A stretch of 64,000 nucleotides of DNA, from positions 1 through 64,000 of the forward strand of contig CALMZO010000252.1 of NCBI GenBank assembly GCA_937870825.1. Reading direction: 5' to 3'. This DNA is from an uncultured Chloroflexota bacterium. GTDB lineage: Bacteria > Chloroflexota > Anaerolineae > UBA4142 > SHND01. The notes beneath the pieces were generated by a model. It worked only from the letters and a program-made list of their open reading frames with translations, did not search any database and was not told where the DNA came from. Made by a program: the position numbers and the translations under genes. Shown piece by piece: positions 7,662-15,652 of the stretch; position 1 is the first letter of the stretch; each line of letters opens with the position of its first letter.

Positions 7662-9725
7662 ATGAGTGGAAATGTAATTCTTGACACCGCCGCACTCGCC
7701 GTCTCGTTGTTCAACACGATGCTGTTGCTCTGGCTCGGCATTGTTGTCGTGTCGAATGCGGGCCGGCGCAGTTGGGGTATTTGGCTCGCGAGCGGCGGCT
7801 TGTTGTGCGGCGGAATTTTTTTTCTCATTCACACCGCGATTCTCGCGCAAGGTCTGCGCCAAGCGACGGGCGATTTGGATTTGTTGTGGCATCTCGGCTG
7901 GCTGCCGATTATTGCCGCGCCGCTCGCGTGGTATGTCGTCATGTTGTGGTACGCGGGCTATCTCGGCGAACGTCAGAATGTTTTTCATTTGCTGCATCGC
8001 GTCGGTTTGATTTTTGTTGCCTTTTGCGCGCTGCTCCTCATCTTTCTCATCCTCGCCGTCGGGTCACTCCCCACCTTTCAACAAGTGGTCACATTCGGAC
8101 GCACGGAATATGTGCCGACACCGGACACGCCTCTACTCGTCATTGTGTACGGGTTATACACGCTTACGTGTTTGGGCTTGGCAATTCACGCCCTGCGTCA
8201 TCCGGGTCCTTCGGCGCGGTGGATGGGCGAACTCGCGCGGCGTCGCGCGCGCCCGTGGCTCGTCGCGTCTTCGATTGTTTTGATGATTGTCGGGCTGCTC
8301 GTGTCCGCGTTCGTCGTCCTTCTCTATTTTGCCAGCCCCGCGCTCATTGGACGTGTGCAAGAAGTGCGCGTTTTGCTCGCGTGGTTTGATTTGATGGTGA
8401 GTGCGATGATTGCGATTGCGACGATTTTAATTGGCAAAGCGACGGTCTCGTACGAAATTTTCACGGGCAAAGTTTTGCCGCGTCGCGGTTTTTTTCGGCA
8501 ATGGCGGCGCGCCGTGATTCTCGCCGTCGGATACAGTCTGCTGCTCGCGGCGACAATCACCTTCTCGTTATCGCCGATTTATGCATTGCTGCTCGCGACA
8601 GTTTTGCTCATAACCTTTTACGCGCTGCTGTCCGTGCGAATGTTTGGGGAACGCGAACGCGTGGTGAGGGAACTGCGCCCGTTCTTGAGTACGCTGCCGG
8701 ATGGTCAATCAAGCGATTCGATGCGCGCCGCGTTTGAATCGTTGTGCGGAAATGTGTTGAATGTGCGTGTGGCGTACTTGTGTCCGCTTGTGCCGTTCGC
8801 GTCAGCCCTTGCGTATCCGCCGACACGCCAAGCCCCGCGCGACATTTCCATGCTCGCCGCGCAATTTTCAAATTCAAAAGAAATGTTTCGCGCCGTTCTG
8901 CCCGCGCAATTCGGGAACGCGGTGTGGGCAATTCCTTTGCAAAGCGAACGCGGTTTGCTCGGCGTTTTGCTTTTGGGTGAACGCAACGACAACAGTTTGT
9001 ACACGCAAGAGGAAATCGAAATCGCGCAAGCGACAAGCGAACGAATTTTGCAGGCACAAGCAAGCGCGGAATTGACGCGGCGTTTGATTGAATTGCAGCG
9101 CGGGCGTCTCGCCGCGACGCAAGTGGTGGACAGACGCGCGCGCAGAATTTTGCACGACGACATTTTGCCGCAATTGCATACGGCGATGTTGAGTTTGAAC
9201 GCTGGAATCGTAGGCGATTCCCACGATTCACAAAACGCGCTAACACAATTGACCGACGTGCATCGCGCGTTATCAAATTTGTTGCGCGAAATGCCGGTGG
9301 GCGCGTCGCCGCAAGTGGAACGTTACGGCGTGATTGGCGCATTAAAGCGCACGCTGGACGAAGAATTTGCGAACGCGTTTGACGCGGTGACGTGGAACAT
9401 TGAACCCGACGCGGACGCGCACGCACAGACGCTCGCGTCGCTCAACGCGGAAGTGCTGTACGCGGCAGCGCGCGAAGCGATTCGCAACGCAGCAAAACAC
9501 GGCAGGGGCGGCGAAAAAATACGCGCGTTACATTTGTGCCTCAACGCACAGTGGCGCGAGGGATTGCGATTGGAAATCGAGGATGACGGCGTGGGGATTG
9601 AAGCGGCAAACGGAAACGGACAGGGCTTGCAATTGCACAGCACGATGATGGCGGTGATTGGGGGAGATTTGAAATTGCAACGCGTGGGCGAGAGAACGCG
9701 GGTAGAATTATTTTTGCCGATGTAG
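7662..9725 (+). CDS. Membrane sensor histidine kinase (LiaS/ComP-like, with GAF-like region)
   Basis: 687 residues from the ATG at 7662. The N-terminal 350 residues hold about eight hydrophobic helices (for example LFNTMLLLWLGIVVVS and VILAVGYSLLLAATITFSL), a multi-pass sensor. A GAF-like region follows (residues about 365-470, ending AIPLQSERGLLGVLLLGERN). The dimerisation/phospho-acceptor helix has RRARRILHDDILPQLHTAML, with the His followed by Asp-Asp as in HisKA_3 kinases. The ATP domain has an N box (AREAIRNAAKHG), G1 (EDDGVGI) and G2 (GQGLQLHSTM). It pairs with the NarL-type regulator just upstream. Its stop codon lies in a 20-bp palindrome shared with the convergent methyltransferase gene. 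The signal sensed is unknown. Confidence 0.92.
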   Translation: MSGNVILDTAALAVSLFNTMLLLWLGIVVVSNAGRRSWGIWLASGGLLCGGIFFLIHTAILAQGLRQATGDLDLLWHLGWLPIIAAPLAWYVVMLWYAGYLGERQNVFHLLHRVGLIFVAFCALLLIFLILAVGSLPTFQQVVTFGRTEYVPTPDTPLLVIVYGLYTLTCLGLAIHALRHPGPSARWMGELARRRARPWLVASSIVLMIVGLLVSAFVVLLYFASPALIGRVQEVRVLLAWFDLMVSAMIAIATILIGKATVSYEIFTGKVLPRRGFFRQWRRAVILAVGYSLLLAATITFSLSPIYALLLATVLLITFYALLSVRMFGERERVVRELRPFLSTLPDGQSSDSMRAAFESLCGNVLNVRVAYLCPLVPFASALAYPPTRQAPRDISMLAAQFSNSKEMFRAVLPAQFGNAVWAIPLQSERGLLGVLLLGERNDNSLYTQEEIEIAQATSERILQAQASAELTRRLIELQRGRLAATQVVDRRARRILHDDILPQLHTAMLSLNAGIVGDSHDSQNALTQLTDVHRALSNLLREMPVGASPQVERYGVIGALKRTLDEEFANAFDAVTWNIEPDADAHAQTLASLNAEVLYAAAREAIRNAAKHGRGGEKIRALHLCLNAQWREGLRLEIEDDGVGIEAANGNGQGLQLHSTMMAVIGGDLKLQRVGERTRVELFLPM

Positions 9726-9744
9726 GGCGATTCATGAATCGCCC
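9725..9744. repeat. 20-bp perfect palindrome holding two convergent stop codons
   Basis: A perfect dyad starting GGGCGATTCA, flanked by TA...CTACGCG, belongs to the GTAGGGGC family. The kinase stop (9723-9725) and the methyltransferase stop (9732-9734, other strand) both lie at or inside it. There is no T-run, so it is not an ordinary intrinsic terminator. Confidence 0.8.
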
Positions 9745-10268
9745 CTACGCGCAATGACGGTTACATAAAACCGTTTTCCATCATCGGTTTCGTATTGGCG
9801 CAAAATTTCGAGACCGCGAAAAATTTCGGGAATGCGCGCGAGGTCAAAACGATGCGCGGGATTAAAGTCGGGGCGATATTTTTCGTCGGCGGTGGTGAAC
9901 GTTTCAAAGAAAATTGTGCCGCCGTTTGCAAGCCACTCGGAAAATTTTACGCGTGGGTCAAAAAAACGAACGTTGAGAATCGTGTCGAAAGTGTGATTTG
10001 GGAAGGGCAGCCGCGCGGCGTCGGCAACGACACGCGCAGTTTTGTTTGATGCGCGCGACGCTCCTTCTTCGGAAATATCCGTGTTGATGACGCGAAACGC
10101 GTTCGACTGTGACGCGAGCCACGCGCCATTTTGTCCGAGCCCGCCCGCGAGGTCGAGAACGCGTCCGCGTTTCAAAAGATGCGCGTAACGCACAAGATTC
10201 GCGTTGACGTTCGCGTGATGAATTTCGTCGCGATATTTTGTGTTCCAACGAGTGCGGTCATCTAGCAC
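9732..10268 (-). CDS. Class I SAM-dependent methyltransferase
   Basis: 178-residue small Rossmann methyltransferase. Motif I is plain (GRVLDLAGGLGQNGAWLA), the acidic ribose-binding residue follows in VINTDISEEG, then ADAARLPFPNHTFDTILNVRFF for motifs II-III. The substrate is not evident; proteins of this compact type are often annotated as tellurite-resistance TehB-like or methyltransferase domain 25. The last residues (ARRGDS) are encoded by the GTAGGGGC-family palindrome, so the natural C-terminus may have been altered by that repeat. It converges on the histidine kinase and lies 11 bp downstream of xisI on the same strand. Confidence 0.85.
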   Translation of the reverse strand: MLDDRTRWNTKYRDEIHHANVNANLVRYAHLLKRGRVLDLAGGLGQNGAWLASQSNAFRVINTDISEEGASRASNKTARVVADAARLPFPNHTFDTILNVRFFDPRVKFSEWLANGGTIFFETFTTADEKYRPDFNPAHRFDLARIPEIFRGLEILRQYETDDGKRFYVTVIARRGDS

Positions 10269-10279
10269 AATGGTGCGGC

Positions 10280-10615
10280 TCAGCCAACAGCATAGTCAGT
10301 GAATTGTCGTTTGTGTGGTGAGTGAAACCCCAAGACAATGTCATGGCGCGGCACTCCCAATTCTTCCAGTTCGCGCGCTACGCCATATTCGGTTCCATCG
10401 TGCTGTATCCAAATTTTGCCGTTGATAATGTCAATGTGAATGACTGCTCCTTCGATACGGTCGAAATCGTTCCAACCTGTTTCAATCAATTCATAGTGGT
10501 CTTGTTGTTCATCAAAGATGGTTTCGATACGTACGTCTCCGAACGTTGGGTTGTGTTGGGCATGACGACGAATGACTTGCTTGACGAGTTCTCTATAGTT
10601 CTCTATGGAATCCAT
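10280..10615 (-). CDS. xisI: XisI-family protein (fdxN-element excision controlling factor)
   Basis: 111 residues, full length for the family: MDSIENYRELVKQVIRRHAQ at the start, then ETIFDEQQDHYELIETGWND, HIDIINGKIWIQHDGTE and the signature LEELGVPRHDIVLGFHSP near the end. XisI and XisH were first described in Anabaena as factors needed for excision of the fdxN element, but homologues are common in cyanobacteria and Chloroflexota far from such elements and their biochemical role is unsettled. It overlaps the 3' end of xisH by 13 bases. Unlike xisH, this frame is intact. Confidence 0.93.
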   Translation of the reverse strand: MDSIENYRELVKQVIRRHAQHNPTFGDVRIETIFDEQQDHYELIETGWNDFDRIEGAVIHIDIINGKIWIQHDGTEYGVARELEELGVPRHDIVLGFHSPHKRQFTDYAVG

Positions 10616-11019
10616 TGTTCAATCAACTCCTTTTTTGGGTCGAAAACAAACAAGCAGAGTCCTTCTTTGGCAATCATGAGCTGTCCCAATGGTTCGGAGA
10701 AAATGCCTTTGTATGTGTCGCGGGGGATTGCCAAATACAAGACTCGTTCGTGTTGTTGCTCTGCCATTATATTTTTGTACATTTCATAGGCACCTATTGC
10801 TTCTTGCAAGTCTGCCGCTTGCGAAGGTCCTATGAAACTTTTGACTTAGATGACAATTTTCCGTTCTGCTTTTTCGGCGGCAAAAAGTTTTTCTGCGCCA
10901 AGGTCGGCAAATAGTTTGCGGTTTCCATATGCTAAAGGAAACGGGTCATGTGTGATTGTCCAGCCATCTTTCACAAGCGCGGCTTTGACGTTTTCATGGT
11001 AGATGTCGCGGTTTGCCAT
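10603..11019 (-). pseudogene. xisH: xisH interrupted by an in-frame TAA at codon 58
   Basis: The 138-codon gene matches XisH along its length: MANRDIYHENVKAALVKDGW and ADLGAEKLFAAEKAERKIVI before the break, then VKSFIGPSQAADLQEAIGAY and LYLAIPRDTYKGIFSEPLGQ to EQWIP after it. The reading frame never shifts; codon 58 (10848-10846) is TAA. Family members have Glu here, in the E-x-K part of the VEVKSF segment of this PD-(D/E)XK-like fold, so a single G-to-T change (GAA to TAA) explains it. Either the gene is freshly dead, or the stop is read through or is a sequencing error. The promoter and the xisI partner remain intact. Confidence 0.9.
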
Positions 11020-11027
11020 AGTGCAAA

Positions 11028-11055
11028 ATGATAGCACGCGGTAAACGCGTTGCAA
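11028..11055 (-). promoter_or_regulatory. xisH extended -10 promoter, nearly leaderless
   Basis: On the minus strand TTGCAA (11055-11050), 16 bases, then TGC-TATCAT with the -10 at 11033-11028. The start would fall about 2 bases before the ATG at 11019. There is no GGAGG upstream of the ATG. Confidence 0.55.
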
Positions 11056-11071
11056 AATTGGTTTTTTGTTT

Positions 11072-13576
11072 TCACATTCCCTGTTTTTCCTGTTCCAACA
11101 ATTTCCGCTTGAACACTTTGCCGACAAATGTTTTCGGCAGCGCGTCGCGAAATTCGATTTCGTCGGGGATGTTGGTTTCGGGCAGACGCGAACGCGCGAA
11201 CGCGAGAATTTCTTCAACTGTCGGTTTCTCCCCGCGTTTGGGAACAATGTACGCTTTGATTTTCTCGTTTCTCGTTTCTCGTTCCTCGCCCGTCGTTTCG
11301 TTGCGCTCGATAATTCCCAACGCCGCCGCTTCACTCACTTTCGGATGTTCGTACAATGCTTCTTCAATGTCGCGCGGATAAATCGTTTGCCCGTTTTTCG
11401 TAATCAAATCATTCTTGCGGTCAATGAACGTGAAATATCCCTCTTCGTCCATGCGCGCAATGTCGCCTGTGTAAAGCCATCCGTCGCGCAGCGCGCGCAG
11501 CGTCGCGTCGGAATTGTTCCAATACCCTTTCATGACTTGCGGACCGCGCACCACGAGCTCGCCAATTTCGCCAATCGGCAAATCCCAACCCGTGTGCATG
11601 TCCACAATTTTCGCGTCGGTGTCGGGCAGCGGCACGCCAATCGTTCCCGAAACCGATTCGCCGAAAATCGGATTCGCGTGCGTGACGGGACTGGCTTCCG
11701 TCAAACCGTACCCTTCCACCAATTTGCCGCGCGTGATTTTTTCAAATGCTTCTTGTACTTCTAACGGTAACGGCGCGGCGCCGCTCAAACACGCGCGAAT
11801 ACTTTTCACACCAAAATTGCGCGCATTCGGAAAATGATTGATGGCGAGAAAGATGCTCGGCACGCCGGGAAAAATCGTCGGGCGATTGCGTTGAATGGCT
11901 TCGAGCGTCGGACCGGTTTGCGGCGACGGCAGCAGCACCATCGCGGCGGCAATCGAAATCGCAAAATTCATGCACGTCGTCATCGCGTACGAATGCGCGA
12001 GGGGCAGGGCGCACAAAATTTTTTCTTGCGCTTCGGTCGTGTCGGGCATCCAGTGTCGCAACTGCATCGTGTTTGCCACCAAATTCGCGTGCGTGAGCAT
12101 GACGCCTTTCGGCAAATCGGTGGTACCCGTCGAGTATTGAATCAGCGCGAGGTCGTCGGGCGAAACATCTACCAGCGGCGTTTCTTTGGACGACTTGTCG
12201 AGCAATTGTTGAAAAAAGTGGATGCCGGGGGGGGGTGTTTTATCAAACAATGGATTTTTGGGAATGCGATTTTCCGCGCGCAGTGTGGCGCGGCGCACCG
12301 TCGAAACGTATTCGTCCAAGCCGGTGAGAATGACGTGCGCGACGTTGGTTTTGTTTTGAATTTGCGCGAGGAGTGGAAAACGTTCGTGCAATGCCACAAC
12401 GACGCGCGCGCCCGAGTCGCCGAGATGATGCAGCAATTCATTCGCGTCGGAAAGCGGATTCAAGTTGACGACAACCGCGCCCGCTTTTAGCGCGCCATAA
12501 TACGCAATCACAAACTGCGGACAGTTGGGCAAATAAATCGCGACGCGTTCGCCTTTTTTGATTCCCAACGCGGTGAGCGCATTCGCAAAACGATTCGCGT
12601 GGCGGCGCAAACCGCGATACGAAAGGGTGCTGTCGAAATAAATTGTCGCGATTGCGTTTGGAAAACGGCGGTCGGCGATGTCGAGAAAACGAAACAGCGG
12701 CTGCGTCGGATATTGCAGCGAGTACGGCACACCGTCTTCATAGTGCAAGAGCCACGGCCGCGCTTGGAGCATTTTGATATTTTCCGCGCGCCGTCCTTCG
12801 CGCCACGAAACGGATTCGCCGCCGATAAAACGTTGAATCGCGCGATTTACCGCATCGGCGCGTTCAAGCTGCACCATGTGCGCGCTCACGGGAATTTTTG
12901 CGAGCTGCGCGTTTGGAATTAAATCGGCAACCTCTTCGTACCGCGATTGTTCAAACACCAAATCACGCACGCCCAAAATGACCAGCGTCGGCACATGAAT
13001 CTGCGGCAGCACATCTTTGCCGTTCCACGTCGCCACGTTGTCGAGATACATGCGCTTCATCACAAACAGCGGCGCGTTAAATTTCACCGGAAGGTACGGG
13101 CGCAAGGGTTCCGCGTACTGCGTCGGCAAACGCGAAACAATATCTTGCGCGACGCCGAGTTTGAAACTGGACGCCGTGCCAATCAAAATCAATTTTTCGA
13201 CGCGCGTTTGATTGCGCAGTGTGAACGACGATGCAATCGCGCCGCCGAACGAATGACCGATGACGACGAATTGTTTTGGAAAATTCAATTGCTCGACGAT
13301 GCGCTCCAGATCGCTCACATGCTCTTGCATCGTGTAAAGCGAATCGGGATGGTCACTCAAACCGTGTCCGCGCAAATCGGGCGCGACGACGCGATATTTT
13401 TCGGCATACGCGGCGAGTTGTTTTTCCCACTGGAGCGCGTGTCCGCCAAAGCCATGCACGAACAAAATGGTATGCTCCGCGTCACGCGGTCCCGCGTCCA
13501 CGACAGAGAGACGAACGCGCGGCGAGATGGAAACGGAAATTTCAGTGCGGTAGAGGTCGAGGTCTAGTAGAGGCAT
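11072..13576 (-). CDS. Alpha/beta-hydrolase fused to AMP-forming acyl-CoA ligase
   Basis: 834 residues from the ATG at 13576. Residues 1-252 are an alpha/beta hydrolase: oxyanion motif HGFGG (41-45), nucleophile elbow GHSFGG (Ser109) and His233. From about residue 285 it is a class I adenylate-forming enzyme: nucleotide loop YSTGTTDLPKG (481-491), EGYGLTEASPV, the WLYTGDIARMDEEGYFTFIDR hinge region and the catalytic Lys in FVGKVFKRKLL near the end. A plausible role is to release a fatty acid from an ester and activate it to acyl-CoA in one polypeptide. Two oddities: nine consecutive C on the coding strand (12235-12227) encode a Pro run, and the loop EERETRNEKIKA carries a GAGAAACG repeat in frame. 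Confidence 0.92.
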   Translation of the reverse strand: MPLLDLDLYRTEISVSISPRVRLSVVDAGPRDAEHTILFVHGFGGHALQWEKQLAAYAEKYRVVAPDLRGHGLSDHPDSLYTMQEHVSDLERIVEQLNFPKQFVVIGHSFGGAIASSFTLRNQTRVEKLILIGTASSFKLGVAQDIVSRLPTQYAEPLRPYLPVKFNAPLFVMKRMYLDNVATWNGKDVLPQIHVPTLVILGVRDLVFEQSRYEEVADLIPNAQLAKIPVSAHMVQLERADAVNRAIQRFIGGESVSWREGRRAENIKMLQARPWLLHYEDGVPYSLQYPTQPLFRFLDIADRRFPNAIATIYFDSTLSYRGLRRHANRFANALTALGIKKGERVAIYLPNCPQFVIAYYGALKAGAVVVNLNPLSDANELLHHLGDSGARVVVALHERFPLLAQIQNKTNVAHVILTGLDEYVSTVRRATLRAENRIPKNPLFDKTPPPGIHFFQQLLDKSSKETPLVDVSPDDLALIQYSTGTTDLPKGVMLTHANLVANTMQLRHWMPDTTEAQEKILCALPLAHSYAMTTCMNFAISIAAAMVLLPSPQTGPTLEAIQRNRPTIFPGVPSIFLAINHFPNARNFGVKSIRACLSGAAPLPLEVQEAFEKITRGKLVEGYGLTEASPVTHANPIFGESVSGTIGVPLPDTDAKIVDMHTGWDLPIGEIGELVVRGPQVMKGYWNNSDATLRALRDGWLYTGDIARMDEEGYFTFIDRKNDLITKNGQTIYPRDIEEALYEHPKVSEAAALGIIERNETTGEERETRNEKIKAYIVPKRGEKPTVEEILAFARSRLPETNIPDEIEFRDALPKTFVGKVFKRKLLEQEKQGM

Positions 13577-13587
13577 GAGCAATCAGG

Positions 13588-13840
13588 GAAGAGCAATGGG
13601 CGATGAGCAATGAGCGTTGAGCGATGAGCAATGAGCGTTGAGCAATGAGCGTTGAGCGATGAGCAATGAGCGATGAGCAATGAGCGATGAGCAATGAGCG
13701 TTGAGCGATGAGCAATGAGCGTTGAGCAATGAGCGTTGAGCGATGAGCGATGAGCAATGAGCGATGAGCGATGAGCAATGAGCGATGAGCAATGAGCATT
13801 GAGCGATGAGCAATGAGCATTGAGCGTTGAGCGTTGAGTA
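13588..13840. repeat. Heptamer array NNTGAGC, over 30 copies
   Basis: Near-continuous tandem 7-base units of the form GATGAGC, AATGAGC, GTTGAGC and ATTGAGC occupy the spacer between the ligase-fusion gene and the four-helix-bundle gene. The TGAGC core is constant and the first two bases vary. On the minus strand every frame is open through most of it (LIAHRSL-type peptides), but nothing suggests translation. The same unit recurs at 14,250-14,290 and in the hairpin at 44,372-44,430. Confidence 0.93.
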
Positions 13841-13843
13841 AAA

Positions 13844-14230
13844 CTAACCGCTTTGTTGTTGTTTGCGCTGTTGTTCGACGCGAGCGCGGAGCGCGCCGAG
13901 AATACGTGCCACTTCATCGGCTTGTGCCATCAATCTTTCAAAATCTTTTTGGTTGATATATTCGCAATCAACTGCCACATAGAGCTGTGAACGTACTTCT
14001 GCGCAAGAGGATTTTGCAATCGAGAGAAATTGATGAAACTCGCCGCGCTTGTTACGTTCAAAGCCCTCTGCGATGTTGGACATGATGGAAACGGCGGCGC
14101 GCTGGATTTGGTTGGTTAATCCATAATCTTTTGCAAATGCGCCCTGTCGTGTAATTTTGTAAATTTCTTTTGTCAATGTGCGCGCCTTTTGCCATGCAAT
14201 CAATTCTTCAAATCGAGTGATATGAGACAT
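13844..14230 (-). CDS. Four-helix-bundle protein (S23/IVP family)
   Basis: 128 residues of the family first seen as ORFs in 23S rRNA intervening sequences: [20 protein letters not shown], the central [20 protein letters not shown], then [19 protein letters not shown] and a C-terminal helix. The fold is a homopentameric helical bundle; the Avd accessory proteins of diversity-generating retroelements share it. No reverse transcriptase or 23S fragment is near. A GGAGG stands 5 bases before the ATG. The gene is bracketed by NNTGAGC heptamer repeats, starting 4 bases past its stop and about 20 bases upstream of its start, which suggests it moved in with, or is maintained by, those repeats. Function unknown. 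Confidence 0.9.
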   Translation of the reverse strand: MSHITRFEELIAWQKARTLTKEIYKITRQGAFAKDYGLTNQIQRAAVSIMSNIAEGFERNKRGEFHQFLSIAKSSCAEVRSQLYVAVDCEYINQKDFERLMAQADEVARILGALRARVEQQRKQQQSG

Positions 14231-14249
14231 CAGACCTCCTGAACAATAG

Positions 14250-14290
14250 TGTGTTACTCAATGCTCAATGCTCGCTACTCACTACTCAAC
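14250..14290. repeat. Heptamer repeat (GCTCAAT/GCTCACT), opposite side of S23 gene
   Basis: TACTCAATGCTCAATGCTCGCTACTCACTACTCAACGC is the complement orientation of the NNTGAGC array, so the two flanks of the S23-type gene form a long inverted arrangement. It overlaps the 3' end of the ThDP enzyme gene (stop at 14275). Confidence 0.75.
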
Positions 14291-14868
14291 GCTGCCCTCA
14301 ACCGATGCGCGCTATCCGCGATGCTGCCGCGCAAGTACGGCGTATCTTCGCTTTGCTTGCGGTTCGGCGGCGGTTCCGCGCCGGGTTCGAGGCGGATGGA
14401 GATGAAAACGGGACCTTGCAAGTGGAGAATTTTGTCGAGATGTGATTCGTATTCGCGCGCGTCGTTGAAATGAAACGCGTGAGGAAAGCCGCACGCCAGC
14501 GCGATTTCGTGAAAATCCACCGCGCCCGCGCCGGGAATGTTTTGATTGCCTGTGACTTCGTACGTGTTGTTTTGCGCGACGAACAAAAGGAGATTGCGCG
14601 CGCGGGATTGCGCGATGGTGACGAGCGAACCGAGCGACATGAGCATACTGCCGTCGCCATTCAGACAAAGCACGCGGCGCTGCGGCTGCGCGAGCGCGAT
14701 GCCAAGCGCGAGCGATTGCGCGTGTCCCATCGCGCTGTCGGCGAACGCGAAATCCAATTCGTGTTTCGACAATCGCCCCCACGCGCGCACAAGCGACATG
14801 GTGCTGACGACAACTTGGTCGGTACGGCGAGAGGCGAGGGGGGAGAGAAAGGCGTGTTGGGTTAGCAC
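14275..14868 (-). CDS. Split ThDP-dependent decarboxylase, pyrophosphate-binding (beta) subunit
   Basis: 197 residues corresponding to the C-terminal ThDP-binding half of a pyruvate-decarboxylase-like enzyme, as in sulfopyruvate or phosphonopyruvate decarboxylase. The ThDP/Mg signature begins LCLNGDGSMLMSLGSLVTIA (GDG) and continues through VAQNNTYEVTGNQ (NN). The preceding ADSAMGHAQSLALGIALAQ is the usual helix. The frame starts with GTG at 14868; no ATG exists before the domain. The partner alpha subunit lies 69 bp upstream on the same strand. The actual 2-oxo acid is unknown, because no phosphonate or sulfonate genes are near. Its last codons (RAALSSE) overlap heptamer repeat DNA. Confidence 0.85.
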   Translation of the reverse strand: MLTQHAFLSPLASRRTDQVVVSTMSLVRAWGRLSKHELDFAFADSAMGHAQSLALGIALAQPQRRVLCLNGDGSMLMSLGSLVTIAQSRARNLLLFVAQNNTYEVTGNQNIPGAGAVDFHEIALACGFPHAFHFNDAREYESHLDKILHLQGPVFISIRLEPGAEPPPNRKQSEDTPYLRGSIADSAHRLRAALSSE

Positions 14869-14937
14869 AAGGGAAATGAGGGACCTGAGGGAAATCAGAA
14901 CGAATTGATTTCCGTTAGTTCCTTTAATTCCTTATCC
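14869..14937. repeat. GGGAAAT/AAGGAAAT-family spacer
   Basis: GGGAAATGAGGGACCTGAGG followed by the complementary TCCGTTAGTTCCTTTAATTCC fills the spacer between the two decarboxylase subunit genes. The same family occurs at 59,158-59,190 and in the end of the alkyltransferase-like gene. Confidence 0.55.
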
Positions 14938-15465
14938 TTATCGAATTGTCTCGGCAATCACAACTGCTGTCGGTCTCATTTCGTTTTGCGCGCGTTGCTG
15001 TGCCGCGATGATTTTTTCGAGTTCGGAATTGTCTGAAATGATTTCGTACGGAATTTCCCACGCGCGCAGAGTAGGTTCGAGCAAGACGGCGACGGAATCT
15101 ACATCGCGGCGCGATAAATCGTCGGGCGTGAGTGTTTGCGGAATTGGATTCGGCAGTGATTTATAGCCGCGATAACTGATGAGCGAGACGACGGGAATTC
15201 TCATGCGTGTCAATGTTCCGCGCAGCGCGTCGCCGCTTTCGAGCAAGCCCGTGTTTTGAATCAAGACGAGCGGATGTTGACCGCCAATCCAAAGTCCTGC
15301 CGCCGTCGCGAATGCTTCGCCTTCGCGCGTGACGCTGATGAGATAAATGTCGGGGTCTTCGGCGAGTTCGTGAAACAGCGCGGCGGTGGAATTGTCGGGC
15401 AAGCCGACGACATGCGTAATGCCAAGTTGTTTGAACGTTTCGAGAATGCGGCGCGTGGTCAACAT
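14938..15465 (-). CDS. Split ThDP-dependent decarboxylase, alpha (PYR-domain) subunit
   Basis: 175 residues equivalent to the N-terminal PYR domain of ThDP decarboxylases of the ComD/phosphonopyruvate decarboxylase type. Visible features are KQLGITHVVGLPDNSTAALF, the cofactor-activating Glu in SVTREGEAFATAAGLWIGG, and VLIQNTGLLESGDALRGTLTRM, which matches this subfamily closely. It forms the active site together with the beta subunit encoded just downstream. The ATG at 15465 is well placed at the domain start. Family assignment is firm; the substrate (sulfopyruvate, phosphonopyruvate or another 2-oxo acid) is open. Confidence 0.87.
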   Translation of the reverse strand: MLTTRRILETFKQLGITHVVGLPDNSTAALFHELAEDPDIYLISVTREGEAFATAAGLWIGGQHPLVLIQNTGLLESGDALRGTLTRMRIPVVSLISYRGYKSLPNPIPQTLTPDDLSRRDVDSVAVLLEPTLRAWEIPYEIISDNSELEKIIAAQQRAQNEMRPTAVVIAETIR

Positions 15466-15523
15466 GGCGAAATTGTAACATCACGCGGGCGAAATGTGTA
15501 GGGGTGTGACCCTGTAGATGCTG

Positions 15524-15529
15524 TATAAT
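15524..15529 (+). promoter_or_regulatory. Possible TATAAT -10 box before the 194-aa protein
   Basis: A perfect TATAAT lies 124 bases before the ATG at 15653, with no good -35 at the usual distance. The spacer between the divergent genes has little else to offer as a promoter. Confidence 0.35.
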
Positions 15530-15652
15530 AGTTTCGCTTCCCCAGCTCATCCCCTCAACCCTGTTGTAGGAAGCCGCATGGGTTTCACCCCCCTCACGTT
15601 ACCGCAAGATCCATTGGTTCATCCGAGTTGGTACTCGGGAAAGGAGTACATA

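Noticed and set aside
10603-10809. A separate 68-residue gene overlapping xisI
   Set aside because: It is the C-terminal half of xisH after the in-frame stop, with no ribosome-binding site of its own.
13588-13840. Possible CRISPR array
   Set aside because: The unit is 7 bases with no unique spacers of constant length, and no cas gene is near. It is a simple degenerate tandem repeat.
13583-13917. Open frames of LIAHRSLLIAHRS-type peptides across the heptamer array
   Set aside because: All three minus-strand frames are open because the 7-base unit lacks stop codons; there is no ribosome-binding site or conserved sequence.
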